Counted from the first letter of the stretch, positions 48,924 through 57,575 are shown. The stretch is 64,000 nucleotides of DNA from Pseudoalteromonas sp. OOF1S-7 (GCF_022347765.1 NZ_JAKRFZ010000007.1:172637-236636); one strand, 5' to 3'. The notes: generated from the letters alone by a model not told the origin. A program made the numbers and translations.

Positions 48924-50778
48924 TTTCATATTCTAGTTTTCTAAAAGCACTTCCAGCTTTTCGCTCAAGCTTATCTGCAAACTGAACAGCATCATTTTCA
49001 TGATTAAGCCTAAATTTCGTCCTTTTATCAGCCCAACTGGACCTGGAATCAGCAAAGTCGAGAATCGTTAACTTAATCTGATCATCGCTTAGTACTTTTC
49101 CATCTGAGCTAAAAAACAGTAAAACAGAAGTGTTTTCATATCGATATAAGTCTTCATTTCTCTTCTTAATCAACCTCTTTTCAAAATCAACTAAATAAAT
49201 ATACCTCCCCTCAAAGGAAAGCTCTGCAATGACAAACTTTCTGGAGTTTAGGAATTTTTTATCATGATCTTTGGAAGAAAAACCTTTTTTGCTTAGAATC
49301 AGAAACTCTCTATCGCTAACTTCAGCCGGAAGAAATGCATTTAGATAGAAACTGCTTTTGGTAGGAAGGTTCCATTCCGATGCCTTTCTCCAGTTAAGGT
49401 TATAGATGCTCGATAATTCGTTTGCAGCATCCTGAAAAACGTCGAACCCATCTTGAAAGCTAACACTGCGCTTTTCATTATCAACATTGCTTTTTCGAAT
49501 AGTACCTGTCGATATTTCAGCTTTTGCAAACCTCTCACGGTTTTCATTATTTATAAAGCCAGCACCAGCGATCCCCTTAATGGCGACTTCCCCAGAGAAC
49601 ACCTGAACATTCATCGTTTCAGGGTCTTGTAGAGAAACTTTTTCGATTTTCTTAAGGCTTTTATTTTTCAGCATATTATGTTGTGGAGTATCGCCCTCAA
49701 AATCGAACTCTACTGTCAAAGTTTCAATTTGCGCCTCATACCCGCGCGTCAATGAAGTAATCAACTTCTTGACCTGCTCATCACTTCCTTCATTATGCTC
49801 TAATCTAGGAGTAAATCTCGGTATGTAATTAATTTTCTTTGGTGTTGGCCTCCCCTTAACCGTCCGGCCATCATTATCCCGACCAAAAAGCAAATCTGTA
49901 AATGGGAAGTCCCCCCCACATTGTAAAAGACTATTAATTATATAGAAATTTGGTGCGACTTGAGCCACCTCAGCATTCCAGTCCATTGTCCCAGCAACTG
50001 GAGGGTAAACTTTTAAGTGCCTTTCCTTGCTTGAATTCAGTGGGACACTATAAATTGAGTCGGTGAATATTCGGTCAAACACATCTTCTGCATGCCGAGA
50101 ATGTCGGACTCGGGCAACAAAAGGTGCGCATATATCTGGGATTTTCTTTCTTAACTGAACAAAAGGGCGGTAATTCTTATGCAACAGAACGTCGGGGTTG
50201 TACAAAACTTTAGAAGCTGAATTGCCAGAAAAAGCAGCCTCAACCAATGCTGTATGAGGGTAGTAAAACCTTAATAACTCAGCACATGATATTGCAATTT
50301 TGACACTCTGCCCTGTTTCTAAACTAATACCCTTTGTGACAACAAATGGCATATCAAAAAAATCAGGAAACTTTTTTTCGAACAGTTCAGGGTAGGCTGA
50401 TGTATCTAAAGGCAATTCCTTTAGACTTAAAATATCAGGCCTATAGTTCTCAGGTAAGTTGATCCGTAGCTTATGCTGATTCATGATTCTTCTGCCGATC
50501 AAAACGCCATTACGTATTTGCATTCTTGAAGAAAGAAAACCTAAATTATTTATATTGAGATTAACTCGGTGCGTTAGATCTATACGCCGTTGGTTATCTA
50601 TAACTGGGCATATCAGGGCACTTACATCAATTCTTTCATTTGATAGCCCTGTAATGTCAAGGCGGCTGAACCCTAGTATAGTTGAGTGCTTGATCAATGA
50701 ATCAGGCACCTCTCCATGCTGGAACTCAAATAATTTTGTTCGATTGCACCTAATGACCAAGGTACCTCCAGTTAGCAT
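48868..50778 (-). CDS. Unknown Tn7-associated protein (possible distant TnsE-like factor)
   Basis: 636 residues, not recognised with confidence. Visible: mixed alpha/beta composition without signal or membrane segments, a central ISCAELLRFYYPHTALVEAA stretch, a charged middle and a C-terminal domain (about 515-600, FVIAELSFEGRYIYLVDFEK and onwards). Its size, position beside tniQ and the order of a helical middle segment plus a C-terminal domain recall Tn7 TnsE, which steers insertion to replicating DNA, but this is a weak impression. It overlaps the 203-residue gene upstream by 29 bp (same operon), and its last 56 bp overlap convergent tniQ. Confidence 0.6.
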   Translation of the reverse strand: MLTGGTLVIRCNRTKLFEFQHGEVPDSLIKHSTILGFSRLDITGLSNERIDVSALICPVIDNQRRIDLTHRVNLNINNLGFLSSRMQIRNGVLIGRRIMNQHKLRINLPENYRPDILSLKELPLDTSAYPELFEKKFPDFFDMPFVVTKGISLETGQSVKIAISCAELLRFYYPHTALVEAAFSGNSASKVLYNPDVLLHKNYRPFVQLRKKIPDICAPFVARVRHSRHAEDVFDRIFTDSIYSVPLNSSKERHLKVYPPVAGTMDWNAEVAQVAPNFYIINSLLQCGGDFPFTDLLFGRDNDGRTVKGRPTPKKINYIPRFTPRLEHNEGSDEQVKKLITSLTRGYEAQIETLTVEFDFEGDTPQHNMLKNKSLKKIEKVSLQDPETMNVQVFSGEVAIKGIAGAGFINNENRERFAKAEISTGTIRKSNVDNEKRSVSFQDGFDVFQDAANELSSIYNLNWRKASEWNLPTKSSFYLNAFLPAEVSDREFLILSKKGFSSKDHDKKFLNSRKFVIAELSFEGRYIYLVDFEKRLIKKRNEDLYRYENTSVLLFFSSDGKVLSDDQIKLTILDFADSRSSWADKRTKFRLNHENDAVQFADKLERKAGSAFRKLEYETTLANEKQSARSQTCIET

Positions 50779-51361
50779 TTGTTTTTACTTGACCAAAATT
50801 TTGCGCAACTTGCGGGTGTAGCACTTCATCACAAAAATGTGCTAGAAGGTGCTCATTTATCAAAGCACTTCCTCGCCACTCATATCGCCAATGAAACAAG
50901 TCATGAAAGCTATTTATAACATAAACCTTTGTTTTAAATTCAGTTTTCATAATATTCATGACAAGAGCTTCATTAACCGGTACTGGCTTCCGTAGCTCAA
51001 AGCCATCTTTATCCCAATCATGCCAATGGGAAAAGAAATAAAGTTCACAATCACTCTTAAAACTGAAAAAGTAGTATTTTGAATCTCGATATAGGTGGCT
51101 GATTTTAGTCAAGCTGTGTGGATCAGAGATACTGGAAGGATTATTTGCAACGATCCTGTCTACTTCTCTCCAGTCCTTGAAACCCAAGGCTTCTGCAGCA
51201 GAGTGTAGATAAAACCGATGTCCCCTTTCAGGCTTATGTGCTCGGGTATGAGCTTCCTTTAATTGCTTAGCTACAAGCTTAATTCGATCTTTCAATGACC
51301 ATCGATTATCTAAGCGCGTGAGCGCCATGTTAGATGCAAGTCTCAAGGCTTCTATCTTCAT
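50750..51361 (-). CDS. Unknown transposon cargo protein
   Basis: 203 residues, family not recognised. Soluble, with a helical basic N-terminal third (KDRIKLVAKQLKEAHTRAHK, then FYLHSAAEALGFKDWREVDR) that looks nucleic-acid-binding, and an aromatic-rich C-terminal part with many His/Trp (FFSHWHDW, LFHWRYEW). It starts just inside a 275-bp divergent region containing an inverted repeat, and it overlaps the 636-residue gene by 29 bp, so both are probably translated together. Confidence 0.6.
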   Translation of the reverse strand: MKIEALRLASNMALTRLDNRWSLKDRIKLVAKQLKEAHTRAHKPERGHRFYLHSAAEALGFKDWREVDRIVANNPSSISDPHSLTKISHLYRDSKYYFFSFKSDCELYFFSHWHDWDKDGFELRKPVPVNEALVMNIMKTEFKTKVYVINSFHDLFHWRYEWRGSALINEHLLAHFCDEVLHPQVAQNFGQVKTNANWRYLGH

Positions 51362-51525
51362 ACGTTGTCCTTTCCTTTCTCAGCCCTCACCGCTGAAATC
51401 AAACAAACAAAATAGAAAGCAGTATTAAAGTAGCAATTTTTATTGTGAGGAACACGGCTTGCAAAACCATTTGTATGAGTATTTAGACAGAAACTCATGA
51501 AATGATCAAGAATAAATGACGTTAT

Positions 51526-51550
51526 ATGATAGTGAACCTATCACTATCAT
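51526..51550. promoter_or_regulatory. Inverted repeat in divergent intergenic region, candidate operator
   Basis: ATGATAGTG and CACTATCAT are perfect 9-bp inverted repeats separated by 7 bp, in the 275-bp region between the 203-residue gene (minus) and the nuclease-hxs operon (plus). It may be a binding site for a regulator controlling either transcript. The half-site TGATAGTG also occurs once in the left end repeat L1. Confidence 0.45.
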
Positions 51551-51636
51551 TTATTGAGTAAAACAAATTCTAGAAGTTGAATTGAAATGGAATAAAATAT
51601 AACCTCTTTGTTATACCAAACTCTAAGGATAGTAAG

Positions 51637-52512
51637 ATGCGGACCGTTGCACTTAAGTGCTATATACACTTTGCTTTAATACTTAGTTTTATGAGTCACG
51701 CCCATGTCCCACAGGGGTACTACGACGAGGCAAACGGGCTCGATGGATTAGCACTGAAAAAAGCGCTACACGACATCATTGATAACCACCGAGTTTTACC
51801 TTACACACACAGACAAAATGACAATTGGTTTGATGGTGAAAATATGGATGTGTGGGAAGCTCTGCTGATTACAGACAGTGCTTGCCCAATTACTGACTCT
51901 AAGTGTGGTGAAGTGCAGCTACTGTACCTGGATGAGACTCGAAGCTATTTGCAAGCAAATAGAGGGAAAGGCAAGCATGATTCATGGGATAGAGAGCATG
52001 TGTGGCCAAAGTCCAGAGGCTTTTCTAAGAAATCTCAAATCGGTTACACAGATTTACATCACCTCAGACCAGCAGATAGAAATATCAATGGAGCCCATAA
52101 TAATTATGGCTATGACCTTGGCGGTACCTACGTCTTAGATAAATTAGCGAACGGGAGTACCTCCAAAACATCAATAAAAATCGACCGTGCTAATCAATCG
52201 TTTGAACCTTCAGATAGAGCTAAAGGACAGGTAGCTCGTATGTTGTTTTATATGGCAGTCCGTTACGAATCTGTCGATTCAAACGAAGATGAAAATATGC
52301 CAGACCTTACTCTTAAAGATAAAAATGCTAAAGAGTCGTCTCCCTGGATAGGTGATCTATGCACATTAATTTCATGGAACAATGAGTTCCCTGTCAGTCG
52401 GTTTGAAGAGCTTAGAAATGACAAAGTAATGGCCGTGCAGGGAAACAGAAATCCCTTTATTGATAATCCTTCATGGGCTCAAAGCATTTGGGGTCATAAA
52501 TGCCAAAATTAA
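51637..52512 (+). CDS. Secreted endonuclease I (EndA/Vvn family)
   Basis: 291 residues with a signal peptide (about 1-23, ending SHAHV) and the endonuclease I core: WDREHVWPKSRGF carries the catalytic His and metal-binding region, followed by DLHHLRPADRNINGAHNNY. Family members are periplasmic or secreted non-specific DNases/RNases. AAGGA precedes the ATG. Its last 13 bp overlap the hxsD start, so this nuclease is the first gene of, and coupled to, the Hxs operon; that link is unusual to me. Confidence 0.9.
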   Translation: MRTVALKCYIHFALILSFMSHAHVPQGYYDEANGLDGLALKKALHDIIDNHRVLPYTHRQNDNWFDGENMDVWEALLITDSACPITDSKCGEVQLLYLDETRSYLQANRGKGKHDSWDREHVWPKSRGFSKKSQIGYTDLHHLRPADRNINGAHNNYGYDLGGTYVLDKLANGSTSKTSIKIDRANQSFEPSDRAKGQVARMLFYMAVRYESVDSNEDENMPDLTLKDKNAKESSPWIGDLCTLISWNNEFPVSRFEELRNDKVMAVQGNRNPFIDNPSWAQSIWGHKCQN

Positions 52513-52775
52513 GCTACCTAAAAACAGAAGTTAACGAACTCCCGCTAAGACAAGCACTCTACTGGATGCCTGAAGAAGCAAAGAGTTACCTCACCCAAGA
52601 TGAAAATAATTGGCACATTCATTTTGATTCAAACGGCAATAGTGACACTTCCCAGTTTGTTCCTTTGTTCGAGAGACACTTAAATGATTATATTTTAAGG
52701 GAAAAGCTTGACCTAAATTTACACGGTTTAAAGTCAGCAATTATTGCAAAAGCTCTTTCTGGGTTGGTTGATTAG
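52500..52775 (+). CDS. hxsD: His-Xaa-Ser system protein HxsD
   Basis: 91-residue protein of the HxsD family, recognised by the signature LNDYxLRE (HLNDYILREKL, residues 60-70), the conserved mark of the family model. Function within the system is not known; its small size resembles precursor-recognition or chaperone proteins of peptide-modification pathways, but that is inference. ATG 52500 lies within the end of the nuclease gene; hxsB begins 2 bp after its stop. Confidence 0.88.
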   Translation: MPKLSYLKTEVNELPLRQALYWMPEEAKSYLTQDENNWHIHFDSNGNSDTSQFVPLFERHLNDYILREKLDLNLHGLKSAIIAKALSGLVD

Positions 52776-52776
52776 T

Positions 52777-54183
52777 ATGCAAGAATACCGCTTACTTCCC
52801 CTAAATTTTCGAGAGCTCGACAATAAGCAAGTTGTTATATCCAATTTGACAAACAACTACATGCTACTCGAATCAAAAGAAGTATTAAATCAGGTAGTCG
52901 ACGGGTATGCTCCAGCCGCACTACGGCACCACTTAGAAGAGGGGTCTTTTATTGCAAGTGAGCGCGATTTCGAGTCGAAAGTTAAATTAACCACTGCTGC
53001 ATATGCCCAACTTTTGAGAAAAGACCTTTTAGGGCAAAGACTAATAATGATTGTACCGACGCTTCGCTGTGACCATAGCTGTACATATTGCCAAGTAAGT
53101 CGTGCAAATCAAAACGAAACAGGCTTTGACTTACCTTCCACCACTATTCCGCAGATCATTGAATTTATTAAACGGGTAGAAAAACCTCCGTACAAAATTG
53201 AATTTCAGGGAGGGGAACCATTACTAGCAGAGAACTTCATCAAAGAGTTTTACACACAATTTGAGAAGGCTGTAGGTAGTCAAAATTTCAGTATAATCAT
53301 TGCAAGTAGCTTGTCGTTACTCAATGACGATTTCCTGGATTTTGCTAAAAATAGGAAAATCGGATTCTCAACATCTATAGATGCAGGTCACTATGCACAT
53401 AACAAACACCGAAAACTGATCACCAAAAATTCTTTCGAGTTGATGAGAGATAGTGTAAACAAAATCTCACAAGTACTTGGGGGTGGCCGTGTAGGGAGTG
53501 TAACCACTATTACTAAGGAGGGGAAAGACTATCACAATGATTTAGTTGATGTTCACCTTAACTTGGGGTTACAAGACTTATTTGTTCGGCCAGTAAGTCC
53601 ATTTGGCTTTGCTGCTAACAGAGCTACGAGTGTGCTATCAAATAAAGAGTTTGTAGACTTTCTAAGGAGCCTCATTCTACGCCTAGTTGATGAATATCAC
53701 TCTGGAAGCGTGATAATTGAGCATTTCTTTTTTATTCACTACAAGAGGCTTATCAATGCTGCTCAAGGCGGTTATGTAGATCTGATGTCTCCAGCAGGCT
53801 ATGCCAAACAGAGTCTAATTATCGACTACACTGGCAATATATTCGGTAGTGATGAAGCTCGTATGATATTTAGACGTCATGGCGGCAATCAACTCATTTT
53901 AGGAAACGTAAAACAGCCATCAGCGACACTTGATACTCACTTTTCACATGACTTACTGTCGAGCTCCTTCAATTTCGACATACCAGGCTGCAATGAATGT
54001 GTCTACCAAACAGCGTGCGGTTCGGATCCTATATACCATTTGCAAGAACAAGGTGAGCCTATTGGCAATAAATCTGAATCGGCATTTTGTGACCTTCATA
54101 AAAGAGTGTTCGATCTGGTGATTGAGCTGATGGACAACCCTATCAACAATTCAGTATTTGAGAAGTGGCTTGAATATGAGTGA
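52777..54183 (+). CDS. hxsB: His-Xaa-Ser system radical SAM maturase HxsB
   Basis: 468-residue radical SAM enzyme with SPASM-type extension. The 4Fe-4S cluster cysteines are Cys98, Cys102 and Cys105 (RCDHSCTYC); a GGEP motif follows (FQGGEPLL). C-terminal cysteines in CNECVYQTACG and FCDLHK should bind auxiliary Fe-S clusters, as in anSME and quinohemoprotein maturases. Together with HxsC it is predicted to modify HxsA. ATG 52777 is preferred to an upstream in-frame ATG within hxsD. It overlaps hxsC. Confidence 0.9.
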   Translation: MQEYRLLPLNFRELDNKQVVISNLTNNYMLLESKEVLNQVVDGYAPAALRHHLEEGSFIASERDFESKVKLTTAAYAQLLRKDLLGQRLIMIVPTLRCDHSCTYCQVSRANQNETGFDLPSTTIPQIIEFIKRVEKPPYKIEFQGGEPLLAENFIKEFYTQFEKAVGSQNFSIIIASSLSLLNDDFLDFAKNRKIGFSTSIDAGHYAHNKHRKLITKNSFELMRDSVNKISQVLGGGRVGSVTTITKEGKDYHNDLVDVHLNLGLQDLFVRPVSPFGFAANRATSVLSNKEFVDFLRSLILRLVDEYHSGSVIIEHFFFIHYKRLINAAQGGYVDLMSPAGYAKQSLIIDYTGNIFGSDEARMIFRRHGGNQLILGNVKQPSATLDTHFSHDLLSSSFNFDIPGCNECVYQTACGSDPIYHLQEQGEPIGNKSESAFCDLHKRVFDLVIELMDNPINNSVFEKWLEYE

Positions 54184-55282
54184 AGTACTCCGGACTGATT
54201 CATTTTTCAATGAATCACTAGTTGGACTTTTCGGACCAGCACAGATTGTAAAAAGCCACGAAGCAAGTGCAGGCAAGAGCTTTTTACCTAGAGTGCATGT
54301 CGTACCCTATGGTACCACCGAGATTCCAAAGAAAGCACCTGTCATTGAATCGAATACAGCCGACCGGTATACCGCTCATGGCGACATACTATTACTTGAT
54401 GGTAAGGGTAACGGTCGAGTTATTCTAAGCCAAACCGCTAACTCAAACACAGTCCTGGTAACAGAGCAATGTGACAATTTGTGTAAGTTCTGCTCTCAGC
54501 CGCCGAAAACCAGAGATGACAGCATTCTGTTTGCTTTTGCAGCCCAAGCACTAATTGCTTTCAACAGCCAAGACTTTGTCGGCATTACTGGTGGCGAGCC
54601 TCTGTTAAATAGAGCGCTATTTCTTCAATTTTTAGATACATTGAAACGAGCAGATTGTCATACGCCGTTACACCTACTTACTAATGGAAGAGCATTTCAT
54701 GATCTTTCGTTTGTAAAAGAGTTTAAGGACGCACTTCATAATCGTGATTTGATTTGTGGGATCCCATTGTACGGCACCAATAGCGCAATTCATGATGATC
54801 TTGTCGGGGAGCCTGGTGCTTGGTCAGAAACAATCGACGGGCTTATAAATGCAGGCAACCATGGCCTGCCGATAGAAATAAGGGTTATCCCAACGAAGAG
54901 GAATGTTGAGCAGCTCTCAAGTATCGTCAAGCTTGCCCTTGAAAGCATAAGCAGTATTTCAAGTATATCAATTATGAACCTAGAGCAGGAGGGGTGGGCA
55001 AAAAGGCACTGGGACGAACTTTATATACCACCATATCAATACGTTAAAATGTTGGAACAAACACTCAAGTTACAACACCGCTATAAAATCCCTATAAGGC
55101 TGTTCAACTACCCGCTTTGTCACCTACCACAACACCTCAGGCAATATGCTTGCAAGTCTATAAGTGACTGGAAAGCCATCTATGAAGAGGAATGTCTAAG
55201 TTGCAGCCTAAAGAGTGATTGTGGAGGCTTCTTTGTGTCACAGAAACACAAATGGACTAACCCAACTATGAGGATAATATGA
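54176..55282 (+). CDS. hxsC: His-Xaa-Ser system radical SAM maturase HxsC
   Basis: 368-residue second radical SAM enzyme of the system. The cluster motif is Cys99-x3-Cys103-x2-Cys106 (QCDNLCKFC), with ITGGEPLL after it. A C-terminal Cys group (CKSISDW, CLSCSLKSDCGG) suggests additional cluster binding. The ATG at 54176 overlaps the hxsB stop (ATGAGTGA), and its own stop overlaps the hxsA start (ATGA), so B, C and A are translated in a chain. Confidence 0.9.
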   Translation: MSEVLRTDSFFNESLVGLFGPAQIVKSHEASAGKSFLPRVHVVPYGTTEIPKKAPVIESNTADRYTAHGDILLLDGKGNGRVILSQTANSNTVLVTEQCDNLCKFCSQPPKTRDDSILFAFAAQALIAFNSQDFVGITGGEPLLNRALFLQFLDTLKRADCHTPLHLLTNGRAFHDLSFVKEFKDALHNRDLICGIPLYGTNSAIHDDLVGEPGAWSETIDGLINAGNHGLPIEIRVIPTKRNVEQLSSIVKLALESISSISSISIMNLEQEGWAKRHWDELYIPPYQYVKMLEQTLKLQHRYKIPIRLFNYPLCHLPQHLRQYACKSISDWKAIYEEECLSCSLKSDCGGFFVSQKHKWTNPTMRII

Positions 55283-55857
55283 AAAAGCTAAAAAATATTG
55301 TCAGTATGTTCGCTGGATTTACCGCACTAACCACTCAAGCTGATAGCGGCAACGCAGGCCTAAATATCAGCTTACCTGCGAACTTTAAGTTTCTGGATGA
55401 CATAGTTACGGCACCACTAAACGACTTCGAACTGCCAGACTTCATCGCAAGCCATAGAAGCCACAGAAGTCACTCATCACATAGGAGCCACTCTTCACAC
55501 CGCTCTTCAGCAGGTGGGGGGTATTCAGTGCCAAAGAAATCATCACCCCCTCCTAGCAGATCAAATCAACAATCAGAGCCGCTAAGCCAACCCACCAGGC
55601 CTGAGTCTACAATTCCAAAATCGCAAGATGCTATTCGCTTGGAGCGTGTAAAACAGGATAAAGAAAAGCTTCAAAATATCATTCTGAGAGTCCAGTTAAC
55701 ATTGAACGCACTCGGCTATTATAAAGGTGAACTAGACGGAATTATGGGTCCTCAAACCCGTGAGGCTCTTAACTCCTATAGACGTGTAAATGGACTGAAG
55801 CAGAGTGAGACCCTGGACGTGGCAACCTTGAACGCATTGGGGATACTTATTCGATGA
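55279..55857 (+). CDS. hxsA: His-Xaa-Ser repeat protein HxsA (predicted substrate)
   Basis: 192 residues. Signal peptide (about 1-22), a short hydrophobic-acidic segment, then six consecutive His-Xaa-Ser tripeptides (residues 59-76, H-R-S and H-S-S), a Ser/Pro/Gln-rich linker (about 77-130) and a C-terminal peptidoglycan-binding-like domain (about 132-190, LNALGYYKGELDGIMGPQTR). Thus the presumed modified His/Ser region sits between an export signal and a cell-wall-anchoring domain. HxsA is the named repeat protein of the Hxs gene family; its modification has not been shown here. Confidence 0.92.
   Translation: MKKLKNIVSMFAGFTALTTQADSGNAGLNISLPANFKFLDDIVTAPLNDFELPDFIASHRSHRSHSSHRSHSSHRSSAGGGYSVPKKSSPPPSRSNQQSEPLSQPTRPESTIPKSQDAIRLERVKQDKEKLQNIILRVQLTLNALGYYKGELDGIMGPQTREALNSYRRVNGLKQSETLDVATLNALGILIR
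55453..55506 (+). repeat. Tandem His-x-Ser codon repeat in hxsA
   Basis: Six 9-bp units (CAT/CAC, then AGA/AGG/CGC/TCA, then AGC/AGT/TCA-type Ser codons) encoding H59 to S76. Different synonymous codons are used, so the repeat is kept at the protein level rather than by recent DNA slippage. Confidence 0.85.
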
Positions 55858-56219
55858 AGTGGCTTGATATCACTTTCAAACTGTCTGTCGTAGTCGGTGT
55901 ACTCGCATACATTTTCAAAGAGTTACTCGTTCCAACTGTCGTTCTTCAAATGAACAAGAATGACTTCATGTCCTACTCAAAAGCTTGCGCCCAGGCAATG
56001 GACAGTAACTGGTATATAGAGCAAACGGGTAACACTCGCTTGTCAGCATCATCAAACATTCAACTTTTGGACTGCCACGAATATGACCTGCTCCAGAAAC
56101 ACATGCTCAAGTACGGTGTGTCAGAATATGCATTATCGGAGCTTGGTTTAAAAGCTCTGGAATTACACCAGAGGCCAGCGTCCGAAATTGCAGAGCAGCA
56201 CAAGTTTACGGAGAGATAG
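55854..56219 (+). CDS. Small membrane-anchored Hxs-operon protein
   Basis: 121 residues: one N-terminal transmembrane helix (about 7-30, FKLSVVVGVLAYIF) and a periplasmic C-terminal part with two Cys (KACAQAM, LLDCHEYD), possibly a disulfide. Its place directly after hxsA (ATGA overlap) fits a small accessory family I recall for His-Xaa-Ser loci, but I cannot check that assignment. It may help export or anchoring of HxsA; this is inference. The next gene starts 1 bp after its stop. Confidence 0.7.
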   Translation: MKWLDITFKLSVVVGVLAYIFKELLVPTVVLQMNKNDFMSYSKACAQAMDSNWYIEQTGNTRLSASSNIQLLDCHEYDLLQKHMLKYGVSEYALSELGLKALELHQRPASEIAEQHKFTER

Positions 56220-56220
56220 T

Positions 56221-57462
56221 ATGAAGTTATTACCCTACTTTCTGCTTGTCATGTTGAGCAGTGCACCTAAAGCAGCTACTGATATTGATTTTAAACTTGC
56301 AAAGGTTATTGAGGCATACAATCTGCGAGGCTTGGACTGCTCCAACGTGCAAAGTCATGAGCCATCACTCTCAGAGTTAGGTAAGTTTGTTTTTGAAAGT
56401 ACCTTATTGAGCGGAAATAACGATACATCGTGTTCTACATGTCATATTGAGTCAAAAGCTCGAACTGATGGCCTGTCAGTGTCTGTTGGCGTTGGTGGTA
56501 GTGGCGAAGGTATGGAACGGTTCAAGCATGGGCACGGGATCTTAGTCCCCAGAAACTCGTTTACTTTAATGGGAAGAGGTTTCGCAGATTATCAAGCATA
56601 TTTTTGGGATGGTAAAGTTCAAAGCCAGGGTCAAGATTGGGTAACGCCCGTAGGCGATGGCAAAAAACTAGGCTACCATTCTCTTCTGGCGGTATCTGCG
56701 ACTTTACCACTCCTGGCTCGGGATGAGTTCCTTGGCTTAAAACACGATAAGGACTCTAAATCGTATGTTTCTCAAATCGACTCAAAGTATCATGGTGAGA
56801 GATTCCACGCTGCAACATATGCGATCCGAGAAAAGCTAGTATCAAGACCTAGTGGAGAATGGCAAAAATTCAAAGCTCTTCTCGCACAAAATAAAATAAC
56901 TGAAAGTACGTTTCAATTATCTGACTTAGGCAATGCTATTGCCGCATTTATCATAAGAAACGAAAACTGCGTCAGTACCAGGTGGTCAAATTACATCAAA
57001 GGTGACAAATCGACTCTCACTTCGCAAGAGAAGGAAGGTGCGTTTCTGTTCTATGGAAAAGGGCGCTGCGCAACCTGCCATTCAGGAGACTTATTCTCTG
57101 ATTTTTCTTTTCACTCACTGGCTGTTCCTCAAGGTACAGTTGGGGTCAGTATGTTAGGCCAGGACTTGGGGCGATCAGAAATATCGTTAAATGTCTCTGA
57201 TCGATACAAATTTAAGACCCCTTCATTACTTAAGGTTTCTGAGACTGCGCCTTATGGTCACAATGGGGTTTTTCAAACCCTCTCCGAAATAGTAGAGTTT
57301 CACCTTAACCCAATAATATTTCTCAGTGGATATCAGTGGGCTGACAACGAAAAGTATAACTACGGCAGACTGCTTAGTACCCGTAGTCCTTTGCTGTCAC
57401 ATACAGGCATGTTAACTAAAGACGAAGTGGATAAACTACTCCAATTTTTAACTGCAATCTAG
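56221..57462 (+). CDS. MauG/cytochrome c peroxidase-like diheme protein
   Basis: 413 residues: signal peptide (about 1-20) and two CxxCH haem c motifs, Cys71-Cys74-His75 (CSTCH) and Cys283-Cys286-His287 (CATCH), the layout of bacterial diheme peroxidases and MauG. Other family segments are LSELGKFVFES and FKTPSLLKVSETAPYGHNG. MauG-type enzymes oxidise protein side chains (e.g. tryptophan tryptophylquinone formation), so a role in oxidising modified HxsA in the periplasm is plausible. ATG 56221 has GGAGA about 5 nt upstream. It ends the operon. Confidence 0.88.
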   Translation: MKLLPYFLLVMLSSAPKAATDIDFKLAKVIEAYNLRGLDCSNVQSHEPSLSELGKFVFESTLLSGNNDTSCSTCHIESKARTDGLSVSVGVGGSGEGMERFKHGHGILVPRNSFTLMGRGFADYQAYFWDGKVQSQGQDWVTPVGDGKKLGYHSLLAVSATLPLLARDEFLGLKHDKDSKSYVSQIDSKYHGERFHAATYAIREKLVSRPSGEWQKFKALLAQNKITESTFQLSDLGNAIAAFIIRNENCVSTRWSNYIKGDKSTLTSQEKEGAFLFYGKGRCATCHSGDLFSDFSFHSLAVPQGTVGVSMLGQDLGRSEISLNVSDRYKFKTPSLLKVSETAPYGHNGVFQTLSEIVEFHLNPIIFLSGYQWADNEKYNYGRLLSTRSPLLSHTGMLTKDEVDKLLQFLTAI

Positions 57463-57539
57463 CAGCGCGCTTAAAGCATCTGGCCTTAAAGCGATTCACA
57501 TAGTCCTTAAAAAAGCACTTGGATAATTCTGGGGATGAA

Positions 57540-57561
57540 AAAGCGCCCAAACGAGCGCTTT
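57540..57561. terminator. Terminator between the Hxs operon and the convergent small gene
   Basis: AAAGCGC and GCGCTTT form a 7-bp stem with an 8-nt loop, preceded by further A residues (five T on the minus strand). It can serve both the operon ending at 57462 and the minus-strand gene ending at 57576. Confidence 0.8.
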
Positions 57562-57575
57562 ATAGCTCTCAACTA

